DNA of 64,000 nt, from positions 62,001 through 126,000 of IMG/VR virus record IMGVR_UViG_3300042868_003731. One strand, 5' to 3'. The notes below the pieces were generated by a model. That model did no database searches. It had not been told where the DNA came from and worked only from the letters and a program-made list of their open reading frames with translations. A program made the position numbers and the translations under genes. Of this stretch, positions 28,837 to 37,615 are shown piece after piece. How positions within the stretch are numbered: the stretch's first letter is position 1; each line of letters opens with the position of its first letter. The DNA is from a virus.

Positions 28837-30313
28837 GGCTACTCGTCTTCGGCCGCTAACATCGAACTGTTCCAAAGCAATGGTTCGCGTACATGGTAAA
28901 CCAACAATCGAGTACATCATCGAGTCGATCTATAAGAATACTCCAGATATCGGAGAGATCGTAATCGTTGACGGCAAGCATGATGATATTCGTGAATGGG
29001 CTACAAAGAGTGCCTATAGCGATGATATTCGTTGCGTAAAGCAGGGATCGTTGAACGGTCCCCGTGATGCTATTCGTGTTGGTATTGCAGAGCTGTCGAA
29101 TAAAGATATGCCGCTCGTCGTATGGCTTGGAGACGCAATCATTCTTGATAATGATCTTCCACTAGGCACCGACTTTCTTCTTACGAAAGAAGTTGAAGAC
29201 CACTTTGCGTGGTGTATGTGGGATGGTAAGGAATTCTTCAATAAACCAACGGAGACGGTTCCAAATGCTGCTGCACTCGTTGGCCTGTATAGTTTCGCAG
29301 ATGGTGTAGGCGCTGACTATGCGTTCTCCTCAGCGACTGAGTACGACATCTCGTTTGCCCTTGAGAAGTATGCGCGTTCAACTTCAAGATCTTTTAACCG
29401 TATTAATACGAGCAACTGGTACGACATTGGTGACATTGCTTCGTATCATCGTACATGCGCAGAGTTCCTTACTTTTAAAGCTCGTGCATTCAATTCGTTT
29501 CAGTACGACCCAGAACTCAACGTAGTTACGAAGGTACCAAACTATACGAATGAGTTCGCTGTTCGTACTGTCATGAACGAAAAGTCTTGGTACAAAGCTC
29601 TCAATTCAAAGCAGCGAATGTTCGTTCCAAAGGTGCTAGATGATGACTACGGCCTATCTCTGTCTTATGAGTCCGGTACTCTGCTCTCGGATCTATTCAT
29701 CCACGAGGACATTTCTAAGAGTACTATCGACTATCTAATTGAAAAGGTTGTACTTTCTGTTCGAAACAACTTTCATCAGAGACCTAGTCTTGAGTTTCTA
29801 AAAGACTTTAGCAGTAACGCAAATGCCATGTGGATCCAAAAGACAACTGAAAGACTCAATAAGTCTGGCCTAAGTTCTTCTGAGCAAGGATATTACGGGC
29901 GGATCGCTGAAAGATGTATGAACCGAGCTGAGCCTGTTCTGGCTATGCATGGCGATTTACATTTTGGAAATATATTGTATAATCCATATAACGATAGCAT
30001 TACTCTCTTGGATCCTCGTGGAGAATACGGCAATCATGTTGGTTGCGGCGGCGATCATCTATACGACCTGTGTAAACTCTCTCACGATCTCTATCATGGA
30101 TACAACTCGCTGTTTCAGAGCAAGGCGTATCCTAAGTATGTTCGTGAAAGTTTCTCAAAGATTATTCGAAAGTATTATTCAAAAGAGTATCGTGAGATCA
30201 TCGATGGTGGCGCATTGCTTATCGCGACAGCCATTCCTCTTCACTATGACAGCTCTATTCGACAGGAACAAATGAAGGAATATGTAATTGAGTACGCAAA
30301 CTCTAGTCATTGA
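28805..30313 (+). CDS. Bifunctional sugar nucleotidyltransferase-kinase
   Basis: I chose ATG 28805 (GGAG site 8 nt upstream) over 28778. The N-terminal domain (about 1-230) is a sugar-phosphate nucleotidyltransferase: IPAAGEATRLRPLT (the GxGxRLxP nucleotide loop) and VVWLGDAII. The C-terminal domain (about 260-502) is an aminoglycoside/choline-kinase-like phosphotransferase: MHGDLHFGNIL (catalytic Asp) and LLDPRGEYGN (metal Asp). Phosphorylation of a sugar or alcohol followed by nucleotidyl transfer would yield an activated donor. Similar fusions occur in capsule pathways; here it sits between methyltransferases and glycosyltransferases. Confidence 0.85.
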   Translation: MINVVIPAAGEATRLRPLTSNCSKAMVRVHGKPTIEYIIESIYKNTPDIGEIVIVDGKHDDIREWATKSAYSDDIRCVKQGSLNGPRDAIRVGIAELSNKDMPLVVWLGDAIILDNDLPLGTDFLLTKEVEDHFAWCMWDGKEFFNKPTETVPNAAALVGLYSFADGVGADYAFSSATEYDISFALEKYARSTSRSFNRINTSNWYDIGDIASYHRTCAEFLTFKARAFNSFQYDPELNVVTKVPNYTNEFAVRTVMNEKSWYKALNSKQRMFVPKVLDDDYGLSLSYESGTLLSDLFIHEDISKSTIDYLIEKVVLSVRNNFHQRPSLEFLKDFSSNANAMWIQKTTERLNKSGLSSSEQGYYGRIAERCMNRAEPVLAMHGDLHFGNILYNPYNDSITLLDPRGEYGNHVGCGGDHLYDLCKLSHDLYHGYNSLFQSKAYPKYVRESFSKIIRKYYSKEYREIIDGGALLIATAIPLHYDSSIRQEQMKEYVIEYANSSH

Positions 30314-30653
30314 TATTGATCATACGATCTGTACGCCTAACGATGGCGAGAAGGATACGTTCGAAAAGTATGGCAAGGCGACACCAAAACTCGAAATGAT
30401 CGAAAGCATTCGTAAAGCAAAAGAAAAGGGCTTTCGTATCGTTCTGTTTACTGCGAGGCGAATGGCCACTCATAATGGTGATATAAATAAAGTCATAGAG
30501 GATGTTGGCGATCTTACGGTTAATTGGCTTAAAGAAAACAACGTTCCATACGATGAACTAATGTTTGGTAAACCGAATGCGGTCTACTACGTTGATGATA
30601 AGGCTCTAAGGCCAGATGAATTTGTGAAATTTATAGAATGGGATACACTATGA
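30288..30653 (+). CDS. HAD-like phosphatase (capsule-biosynthesis type)
   Basis: A 121-residue protein with motif I VIDIDHTIC (about 7-15), motif II LFTARRM (about 52-58), and YYVDDKALRPDEF (motif IV). The start is TTG at 30288 with an AAGGAA site, overlapping the upstream gene. It probably removes or moves phosphate on a sugar intermediate in the same pathway as its neighbours. Confidence 0.75.
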   Translation: MSTQTLVIDIDHTICTPNDGEKDTFEKYGKATPKLEMIESIRKAKEKGFRIVLFTARRMATHNGDINKVIEDVGDLTVNWLKENNVPYDELMFGKPNAVYYVDDKALRPDEFVKFIEWDTL

Positions 30654-31894
30654 AGAACATTGGTTTTTGCAAGATTGGTAAATCTGTAAAGTTTAAGACG
30701 AATAAGTACTCGCCTATCGGCGGAGACAACGAAGCTTCTTGCACACTACGAGCAGTTGCGAACAACAATCCTGATAAGAAGTTCTATATCGTTGGTCGCT
30801 CTGACTTCGGTACTCTTACAGAATCTGAGAAAGCAGATCTCTTTCCATACGATAACGTGATTGATGTATGGGAAGGTGTTGGTCTTGAGATTTCTCAGAA
30901 GTACTTTGATCACGTCGTCAATTACTTTAAAGAAAAGAAAGTTACTCTCGACTTTACCATTATGATGGTTGGTCAGCTCAGCAACGTTACGATTCCGGAT
31001 CGCATTCAGAAGGTTCGTGAAGGTAACGATGGAAAGCCTGCTGCGACTCTCGATATGACCAAGTGGTATACGACTCCAATCGTTACTTGGCTGAACCAAG
31101 AGCAGGTTCCGTATATTGAAATCGTTAATGATCCTCGCTATACGATTAAGCAACCTCGCGATCTGTTTCACATGCCAATGCGTTCTCTTGGTCAGTATGA
31201 TTATGATTATGAAACGTTTGCGATTCGCGACTATGTTGATCAGGAACGCATCACTCGCGTAGTTCATTCGGAATATGCAGGTATGGAGACGGCCTTCTGC
31301 GGAGACTACGAATACACTGAAGAAGTCAACGTAAATCGTAACACAAACTTTATGGTCGTTCTTAACGAAGGCAAGCCGTCTCGCTACGACCTTCTGAAGG
31401 AATGGGTTCTCAACAAGTTCGATAACGTTGAAGTCTATGGCAAGTGGGAACATGGTGCAGCAACTGTTGACTCTCGGTTTAAAGGATCGTTGCACATCAA
31501 CGAGCTGCAGAAGAAACTTCAGGACGTAAAGTTTACTTTCATCATTCCGATTAAGGAAGGCTGGGTTACATCTAAGTATATTGAGATGATCCATGCTGGT
31601 GTTATTCCATTCCTGCATCCGACCTATGATATGCAAGGTCATCTACCAATTCCAGAGTTTCTACGTCCAAAGACTCCAGAAGAGTTCTTTCGCCGTATGG
31701 AGATGGTAGATACACATGAAGCGCATCAGAACCTTCTTAAGGAACTACGCAAGGCAGTGCTTAAGCCTGAGTACTACGATGGTACTTTTATTAATGATAA
31801 GATTATGAATGCTTTCGACACGAACTACACTCGTCCTGATGTTCAAGCATTTGAAAAAAAGACTATAACAACACTTGCAGATTTTTTCGTATAA
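30650..31894 (+). CDS. Putative glycosyltransferase, GT-B-like
   Basis: I chose ATG 30650 because it overlaps the upstream stop (ATGA); 30638 has no ribosome site. The 414-residue product has an N-terminal YSPIGGDNEAS with a following VGRSDFG segment, and a C-terminal GWVTSKYIEMIHAGVIPFLHPTYD (about 303-326) resembling the donor-sugar site of GT-B transferases (Glu followed by G-x-x-P). No close family is named. In this context it may glycosylate a modified base in phage DNA. Confidence 0.6.
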   Translation: MKNIGFCKIGKSVKFKTNKYSPIGGDNEASCTLRAVANNNPDKKFYIVGRSDFGTLTESEKADLFPYDNVIDVWEGVGLEISQKYFDHVVNYFKEKKVTLDFTIMMVGQLSNVTIPDRIQKVREGNDGKPAATLDMTKWYTTPIVTWLNQEQVPYIEIVNDPRYTIKQPRDLFHMPMRSLGQYDYDYETFAIRDYVDQERITRVVHSEYAGMETAFCGDYEYTEEVNVNRNTNFMVVLNEGKPSRYDLLKEWVLNKFDNVEVYGKWEHGAATVDSRFKGSLHINELQKKLQDVKFTFIIPIKEGWVTSKYIEMIHAGVIPFLHPTYDMQGHLPIPEFLRPKTPEEFFRRMEMVDTHEAHQNLLKELRKAVLKPEYYDGTFINDKIMNAFDTNYTRPDVQAFEKKTITTLADFFV

Positions 31895-31907
31895 AGGATA
31901 AAGAATA

Positions 31908-33125
31908 ATGAGTGATATTACTTGGGTACCTCATATCCCACTTATCGGTGGACAGATGCTAGGAGCCGAAAAAGCTTTTGGCGTTCCACCTCTTGCTATC
32001 TATTCATACGATGGATTTCAAGCAAACGATAGTCACTACGTAAACTATCAGAATAACGTAAAGGGCAGAGGACTCGAGTATCGACTCTTGGATAACGGCC
32101 CACCTATTCATAAGGTAGATGTTGTCTCTGGTACTCCTCCTTGTGCAGCTCTATCGCAGCTAAACACAGGTCAGACAGTTGAATCAAAAGGTGCTGCTTG
32201 TGCAAAGAACGAATGGATGTATAAAGTCTTCGAGGACGCGATTGATCTGTTTGAAGCAAAGGCTGTAGTAGTCGAGAACGCGCCTGCTCTCTATACGAAT
32301 AAAGGTCGTGCAGTCGCAAACAATTTGTTTGACATTTGTAATAAAAGAGGGTATAGTTTAACTCTGTACAAAACATCAACGATGTATCACGGCATTCCGC
32401 AAGCTCGCGATCGAACCTTTGCTATCGGCTGGAAATCAGAGAAGGCTCCGATCATGTCTTGGTTTAAACGCGATCGTAAAAACTTTAAAGAGTACTTGTC
32501 CGAGTTGCAACAGAACACGCTTCAGCAAGACTTGGTTATCAATTCCAAGTTGGATGATGAACCGTATTACGCGTTTATTAAATCAAGAACGAACGACAAT
32601 CCGAGGGATGTTATTATTAAGAGCGGTAACATTACAGCTTTCAACTATATCAATCGTGCTGGTCTGCTTGAAGAAGCAAATAAGTGGATGCATCAGGTTG
32701 GCCACGAACGCGGAATTAAAGTATCGGAACACGCTATTAAAAAGTTTGCGGACAACAAGGGTATCTGGGATAGCTCAACACACGTCTTTGACGAATGCAT
32801 GAACGCTGTGATTGGTCGTAACCTTGCTGATACGATCCATCCTATTCACGATCGTTCGCTTACGATTCGTGAAGCTCTGCATATGATGGGTTTCCCTCAC
32901 GATTTTGAATTGGTCGGTGGACTCGCAAAGATGAACCACATCGCTCAGAACGTTCCGGTTCCTACGTCGCGCGATATTCATTCTGAAATCGCCAAGTTCA
33001 TTCGCGGAGAGCTTCCTCTATCCGGAACAAACTATCTTCGTCAGAACAATCACTACGAAAAGAACGAGTACGACCCGCTAGGTTCGGGAAGTCAAAACGC
33101 AACACTTGAAGGATTCTTTGTATGA
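31908..33125 (+). CDS. C5-cytosine DNA methyltransferase-family protein
   Basis: A 405-residue protein with the C5-MTase motifs: SGTPPCAALS (motif IV, Cys nucleophile, about 74-83), VVVENAP (motif VI ENV-like, about 119-125), YHGIPQARDRTFAIGW (motif VIII QxRxR), and near the C-terminus IREALHMMGFP and NVPVP (motifs IX-X). It methylates or otherwise substitutes cytosine C5. If the dCMP hydroxymethylase is real, two C5 modifications would compete, so this enzyme may act on unmodified sites or do other chemistry. Confidence 0.85.
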   Translation: MSDITWVPHIPLIGGQMLGAEKAFGVPPLAIYSYDGFQANDSHYVNYQNNVKGRGLEYRLLDNGPPIHKVDVVSGTPPCAALSQLNTGQTVESKGAACAKNEWMYKVFEDAIDLFEAKAVVVENAPALYTNKGRAVANNLFDICNKRGYSLTLYKTSTMYHGIPQARDRTFAIGWKSEKAPIMSWFKRDRKNFKEYLSELQQNTLQQDLVINSKLDDEPYYAFIKSRTNDNPRDVIIKSGNITAFNYINRAGLLEEANKWMHQVGHERGIKVSEHAIKKFADNKGIWDSSTHVFDECMNAVIGRNLADTIHPIHDRSLTIREALHMMGFPHDFELVGGLAKMNHIAQNVPVPTSRDIHSEIAKFIRGELPLSGTNYLRQNNHYEKNEYDPLGSGSQNATLEGFFV

Positions 33126-33745
33126 CTCACCTAATTATTGACTTTGAGACAATGGGTAAGGACGCAGGAAAGTGCGCCGTTATCGACTGTTCAGTCATGG
33201 TCTTTGACTTCGATCGTTTTCTAACAAATCCTTATACGATCGAGAGTATCTCCTACGCGAAACGTTTTAAACTATCCGTGACGGATCAGGTAAAGAACTA
33301 TGGTTTCGAGATTGATAAGAGTACTCTTCAGTTCTGGGAAGAACAGAGTCCTGAAGTTCGTGCAAACATTGCTCCAAAGAAATCTGACCTGACTGTGAAG
33401 GAATTTGTAAAGCAGTTTCACGAATTCCTTATTGAGTCTCCAAAGGTAGATTACTGGTGGAGTCGTTCGAATACTTTCGATCCAATCATCCTATCACGAC
33501 TCTTTGCAGCCGAAGGAAAGCTTCTGCATCTTGATGAGTATCTTAAGTATTGGCGTGTTCGTGATACGCGTACGTTTATTGATGCTAAACTTAACTTTCC
33601 AAAAGAAAACTCGTTTTCTCCGCTCGTTGATTCTGACAAGTGGAATAAAGTATTTAAGAAACACGATAGTTCCTGGGATATTCTCGCTGACGTTCTTCGT
33701 CTTCAGCAGATCTATCGCGCAGAGAACGATCTTGAACTATCATAA
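33122..33745 (+). CDS. dexA: DexA-like 3'-5' exonuclease
   Basis: A 207-residue DEDD exonuclease (T4 DexA 227): IIDFETMG (about 5-12, DxE), WWSRSNTFDPIIL (about 111-123, second Asp), and HDSSWDILADV (about 180-190, Hx4D). DexA in T4 degrades DNA non-essentially, possibly host DNA. It overlaps the MTase gene by 4 bp. Confidence 0.85.
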   Translation: MTHLIIDFETMGKDAGKCAVIDCSVMVFDFDRFLTNPYTIESISYAKRFKLSVTDQVKNYGFEIDKSTLQFWEEQSPEVRANIAPKKSDLTVKEFVKQFHEFLIESPKVDYWWSRSNTFDPIILSRLFAAEGKLLHLDEYLKYWRVRDTRTFIDAKLNFPKENSFSPLVDSDKWNKVFKKHDSSWDILADVLRLQQIYRAENDLELS

Positions 33746-33754
33746 GGAGTAAAA

Positions 33755-34633
33755 ATGATGCAACTACAGATTACAGCAGAACACCTACGAAAATATTCTA
33801 TCTTTGTTGGAACGCCGATGTATGGTGGGCAGTGCGCAGGAATGTTCTGTAAATCTACGAACGACCTAGCATCTCTCTGTGCCAAATACAACATCGATCT
33901 TAAGTTCTATTATCTATTTAATGAAAGCTTAGTTCAAAGGGCAAGGAACTATGTAGTAGATGAATTCATGAGGTCAGACTGCACACATCTTATGTTTATC
34001 GATGCTGATATTGGTTTCAGACCTAATGATGTACTGTCGATGCTCGGTATTCAGACCATGCACCCGGATCAGTATGATATCATGACTGGTCCGTATCCAA
34101 AGAAAACGATTGCTTGGGAAAAGGTAAAGAAGGCGGTAGAGATGGGAAAGGCGGAGAATCCTTTCGACTTGGACTTCTATACAGCCGACTACGTGTTCAA
34201 CCCAGCAAAGGGAACCACGTCTTTCCGTATTGACCAACCTATCGAAGTGAGCGAGGCTGGTACCGGATTTATGCTTATACCTCGAGCCGTGTTGGAAAAA
34301 TACAGAGACGCATACCCAGAACTCAAGTATATTCCTGACCACGCTCGCACGAAGAACTTCGATGGTTCGCGTGAGATCACCGCTTTCTTTGATTGCATTA
34401 TCGATCCTATTTCAAAGCGGTACCTGTCTGAAGATTACTTCTTCTGTCGCAAAGCAAGAGAAGTGGGAATTAAGTTGCACCTGTGTCCTTGGATGGAACT
34501 GCAGCACGTCGGTTCGTATATCTTTAAGGGATCGATGGGCGCGATCGCTTCTATCGGTGAAACGCCAACCGCAGGAAAGAGATCAAACGAAAAGACATAT
34601 AAAGAAAAGAAGAAACAAGCATTTAGACCGTGA
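33755..34633 (+). CDS. GT-A-type glycosyltransferase
   Basis: A 292-residue protein: SLVQRARNYVVDEFMRSDCTH leads to LMFIDADIGF (DxD metal/donor motif, about 86-95), TGPYPKK, an EAGTGFMLIPR acceptor loop and SEDYFFCRKAREVGIKL (general base region). This is the glycosyltransferase form seen in many T4-type phages. The tail is very basic (KTYKEKKKQAF), which suits binding to DNA. Substrate unknown; DNA base glycosylation is inferred from neighbours. Confidence 0.75.
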   Translation: MMQLQITAEHLRKYSIFVGTPMYGGQCAGMFCKSTNDLASLCAKYNIDLKFYYLFNESLVQRARNYVVDEFMRSDCTHLMFIDADIGFRPNDVLSMLGIQTMHPDQYDIMTGPYPKKTIAWEKVKKAVEMGKAENPFDLDFYTADYVFNPAKGTTSFRIDQPIEVSEAGTGFMLIPRAVLEKYRDAYPELKYIPDHARTKNFDGSREITAFFDCIIDPISKRYLSEDYFFCRKAREVGIKLHLCPWMELQHVGSYIFKGSMGAIASIGETPTAGKRSNEKTYKEKKKQAFRP

Positions 34634-34638
34634 AACAG

Positions 34639-34667
34639 TTGACATATCATAAAAAATGTGATATAGA
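34639..34667 (+). promoter_or_regulatory. Sigma70-like promoter
   Basis: TTGACA, 17-bp spacer, TATAGA, 34 bp before the sliding-clamp gene; independent promoter for the clamp and loader block. Confidence 0.78.
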
Positions 34668-34700
34668 TAAACTACTTAATAATGAATAGGAGACTATACT

Positions 34701-35366
34701 ATGAAATTTTCTGACCGCACTCTTACAATTCTCAAGAGTTTTGCTACAATCAACAAATCAATCGTACTGAAGCCTGGCCAGGTCTTGCGTACGATTACTC
34801 CGGAAAAAAACTTCATCGCCATCGCAAACATTGAAGATCAGTTCCCAACCACTGCTGTTATCTATGATCTCTCACGTTTTCTTTCGATGCTGAGCCTTTA
34901 TCAAGACCCAGATGTGGAATTCCTTGAAAATCATTTCATCATCTCTGAAGGCAAGCTTAAGATGAAATATGTCTATGCAGACATCTCGATGGTCCATGCA
35001 GCTCCAGAAAAAGAAATCGCCATTCCTTCTTCCGACGTTTCGGTTAGCGTGAAATGGTCCGATCTTCAGTCTGTGATCAAGGCTGCTGGTGTTTTGCAGT
35101 TTAGCGAAATCGCATTCGTCGGCGAAGATGGCAAGTGCTTCCTTCGAGCAATCGACAGTAATAACAAATCGTCAGACGCATTTGGTGTAGAGATTGGTAC
35201 CACCAACGACACGTTTACTCTCATCCTTAAGACTGACAACTTTAAGTTGCTTCCTCAGGATTACGAAGTGACTCTCTGCGCAAAGGGTGTATCGCTCTTC
35301 AAGGGTGCTGATGTATCCTATTACGTTGGTGTTGACTCTAAGTCAACGTACAAGAAAGGAGAGTAA
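34701..35366 (+). CDS. 45: Sliding clamp gp45
   Basis: The 221-residue product (T4 gp45 228) matches the clamp in size, gene order and pattern (MKFSDRTLTILKSFATINKSIVLKPGQVL, FLSMLSLYQDPD, DFELLPQDY-like KLLPQDYEVTLCAKG). The trimeric ring holds the polymerase and also activates late transcription through gp55. It is followed by a short gene and then gp44 and gp62. Confidence 0.93.
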   Translation: MKFSDRTLTILKSFATINKSIVLKPGQVLRTITPEKNFIAIANIEDQFPTTAVIYDLSRFLSMLSLYQDPDVEFLENHFIISEGKLKMKYVYADISMVHAAPEKEIAIPSSDVSVSVKWSDLQSVIKAAGVLQFSEIAFVGEDGKCFLRAIDSNNKSSDAFGVEIGTTNDTFTLILKTDNFKLLPQDYEVTLCAKGVSLFKGADVSYYVGVDSKSTYKKGE

Positions 35367-35367
35367 T

Positions 35368-35559
35368 ATGTCTGAACAAGTTAACATCTCTCTTCAAGAT
35401 ATCTACACAGTCCTTTCTATTATCGATATCTGTGTTAAGCGCGGAGCTATCGAAGGTTCTGAGCTTACTACTGTTGGTACTATCCGTGATAAGTTTGCTC
35501 TATTCATTGAGCAGAATAAGCCAAAGGAAACAAAGGAACCGGTAAAAACTGAAAACTGA
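35368..35559 (+). CDS. Hypothetical protein between gp45 and gp44 (63 aa)
   Basis: ATG at 35368 with AAAGGAG, 1 bp after the clamp stop. The peptide is helical (LQDIYTVLSIIDICVKRGAI) with an acidic/Lys-rich tail (KPKETKEPVKTEN). Similar small proteins occur beside replication genes in T4-type phages. Unknown role. Confidence 0.7.
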   Translation: MSEQVNISLQDIYTVLSIIDICVKRGAIEGSELTTVGTIRDKFALFIEQNKPKETKEPVKTEN

Positions 35560-35594
35560 GCTCCAACCTTACACACCACACCGGAGATTATATT

Positions 35595-36548
35595 ATGGCA
35601 CTTGATACAAATACTGAAGAAGTACTCTGGGTTGAACGTTATCGACCCAGAGTCATTGAGGATACAATTCTTCCTCAGAAGACTAAAGATGTCTTCAAAA
35701 GATTCGTTGCAGATAAATCCATTCCTAACCTGCTACTGACTGGTGGCCCAGGTATGGGTAAGACCACAATTGCGAAAGCAATGCTGAACGAGCTCGGTTG
35801 CGATTACATCGTAAAGAACGGTTCGTTGAATGTTAACCTCGATACTCTTCGTTACGAGATCTCGACCTTTGCATCTTCCGTTTCATTCAGTGGTGGTCGT
35901 AAATACGTTATCCTTGATGAAGCCGACTATCTCAATGCAGCTAACGTTCAGCCTGCTCTTCGTAACTTTATCGAAGAATATTCAAAGAACTGTGGCTTTA
36001 TCTTTACGTGTAACTTTAAGAACCGTGTTATCGAGCCACTTCGTTCTCGTCTTTCTGAAGTTGACTTTACGATTGAGAAGTCAGATCGTCCAAAGATGGC
36101 TGCTCAGTTCTATAAACGTGTTCTCGCAATTCTAAACGCAGAAAACGTAGAACACGATAAGGATGTCGTCGCAAAGATTATCGAAAGGCATTTCCCAGAT
36201 TTTCGGCGTGTACTTACCGAACTTCAATCTTATGCAGCATCAGGTAGGATCGATGAGGGTATCTTCACAAACATCAAGCAGGAGTCGATCGAACAACTCT
36301 TTTTGATGTTGAAAGAAAAGAACTTCGTTGAGATGCGCAAGTGGTGTTCGAATAACAGTGACCAAGACGCGAATGAAATGTTTCGTACCATCTATGACGC
36401 CGCAACAGACCGTGTAGAACTTAAGAGTCTTCCAGGGTTTATCGTTACTCTTGCTGATTATATGTATAAGTCTAGCTTCGTTGCCGACCACGAAGTCAAT
36501 ATGGTTGCCTTCTTGACGGAGGTAATGTTCGAGGCCAGCTATAAATGA
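35595..36548 (+). CDS. 44: Clamp loader large subunit gp44
   Basis: A 317-residue AAA+ ATPase (T4 gp44 319): WVERYRPR at the N-terminus, Walker A GGPGMGKTT (about 50-58), Walker B ILDEADY (about 108-114), sensor 1 FTCNFKNR, SRC-like RSRLSEVDF (about 150-158). With gp62 it loads gp45 on primer ends. Confidence 0.96.
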   Translation: MALDTNTEEVLWVERYRPRVIEDTILPQKTKDVFKRFVADKSIPNLLLTGGPGMGKTTIAKAMLNELGCDYIVKNGSLNVNLDTLRYEISTFASSVSFSGGRKYVILDEADYLNAANVQPALRNFIEEYSKNCGFIFTCNFKNRVIEPLRSRLSEVDFTIEKSDRPKMAAQFYKRVLAILNAENVEHDKDVVAKIIERHFPDFRRVLTELQSYAASGRIDEGIFTNIKQESIEQLFLMLKEKNFVEMRKWCSNNSDQDANEMFRTIYDAATDRVELKSLPGFIVTLADYMYKSSFVADHEVNMVAFLTEVMFEASYK

Positions 36549-36751
36549 GTTGGCTTTCTTTCTTTTCTAAAAAACCAAAAGTCTGTTTCTTTTGTAAAAC
36601 AGATCTGAAAGAAAGCAGCGCGTTCACTCTGCAGTACTCATCTACAGAAGGACTTCACAGTGCAAAGATGTGCAGTGAATGCGCAAAAACTTTTGACGAT
36701 TTTGCAGATATAAAGGATGAAGCGCATGCCTCAAGATTTGACTCCTTTTGA
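36545..36751 (+). CDS. Small four-cysteine protein (68 aa)
   Basis: Nested between gp44 and gp62 with overlaps on both sides. Two CxxC pairs (CFFC about 14-17 and CSEC about 43-46) form a likely zinc ribbon. T4 has no equivalent between genes 44 and 62. It may be an accessory of the clamp loader or a regulator. Confidence 0.65.
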   Translation: MSWLSFFSKKPKVCFFCKTDLKESSAFTLQYSSTEGLHSAKMCSECAKTFDDFADIKDEAHASRFDSF

Positions 36752-37133
36752 TTTTGTAAAGTCTGCATCTCATAATAAGAAGGATCTTATCCGTGAGGCA
36801 GACTATCCAGAACAAGCTGAGAAGCAGTATGTTCCGTTTATTGTAAACCGAGCATTCGCTGCCTTTGAAGATAGTATACTACATGCTAACACGATGAATA
36901 TCAATCATCATCTATTCAAAGACGCGCAGTACCGGTATTATCTCGGTGCCCTGCGTCCACGCAATCGTTTTTCAAAATGGCTCAAGGAAGAGAAGAACCC
37001 AGACCTTGATGCAATTCAGGAACACTACTCGGTGAACAGAACCGTCGCAAAGATGTATCTGAAAGTTATGTCTAAGGAAGACCTGGTTAAGCTTCATAAG
37101 AGATTCAACAAAGGTGGAGAAGCTAAATTATAA
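36726..37133 (+). CDS. 62: Clamp loader small subunit gp62
   Basis: I chose ATG 36726 since AAAGGA lies 8 nt upstream and an ATG at 36717 falls within that site. The 135-residue product (T4 gp62 187) starts LTPFDFVKSASHNKKDLI and has NRFSKWLKEEKNPDLDAIQEHYSVNRTVA, patterns of the gp62 family. It completes the gp44/62 clamp loader. It is shorter than in T4. Confidence 0.85.
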   Translation: MPQDLTPFDFVKSASHNKKDLIREADYPEQAEKQYVPFIVNRAFAAFEDSILHANTMNINHHLFKDAQYRYYLGALRPRNRFSKWLKEEKNPDLDAIQEHYSVNRTVAKMYLKVMSKEDLVKLHKRFNKGGEAKL

Positions 37134-37136
37134 ATA
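37129..37136 (+). promoter_or_regulatory. TATAAATA box before regA
   Basis: Exact late-type box overlapping the gp62 stop, 59 bp before the regA ATG. It could keep RegA expressed late, or be chance in an AT-rich junction. Confidence 0.4.
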
Positions 37137-37194
37137 CTCGGATGGTCTTTATGAGCATCATCGCAATAATAATAACTATAAAGGTGAACTCATC

Positions 37195-37599
37195 ATGGAG
37201 AAAGACTTATTCCGAGGGGTTGGCGTAGAGATAACACTTCCGAATCCTGATAACTTTCTTAAGATAAAAGAAACGTTAACTCGTATTGGTATATCCTCGA
37301 AAAAAGAAAAGAAACTATATCAGTCCTGCCATATTCTACACAAGCAAGGGCGCTATGCGATTCTTCACTTTAAAGAACTGTTTATACTTGACGGTAAAGA
37401 GAATACTTTTGCTGACGAAGATAGATCTAGAAGAAACACTGTAATAAACCTCCTAGAAGAATGGGATCTACTTAAGATAGTCGACCCATCCAAGTCTGAA
37501 GATCCGGTTGCTCCACTTAGCCAGATAAAGATACTATCGCATAAAGAAAAAGATGAATGGATATTAGAACCAAAGTATAATATCGGAAAAAAGAAGTAA
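37195..37599 (+). CDS. regA: RegA translational repressor
   Basis: I chose ATG 37195 with an AAAGGTG site. The 134-residue product closely matches T4 RegA (122): EITLPNPDNFLKIKETLTRIG, KKLYQSCHILHKQGRYAILHFKELF, and the C-terminal EWILEPKYNIG. RegA binds the start regions of early mRNAs, including that of gp44 in T4, and blocks translation. Gene order gp45-gp44-gp62-regA is conserved. Confidence 0.96.
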   Translation: MEKDLFRGVGVEITLPNPDNFLKIKETLTRIGISSKKEKKLYQSCHILHKQGRYAILHFKELFILDGKENTFADEDRSRRNTVINLLEEWDLLKIVDPSKSEDPVAPLSQIKILSHKEKDEWILEPKYNIGKKK

Positions 37600-37615
37600 T
37601 TTAAGGAATTATATT

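Noticed and set aside
30482-30489. TATAAATA box inside the HAD gene
   Set aside because: It lies within coding sequence with no gene start at a suitable distance; probably chance.
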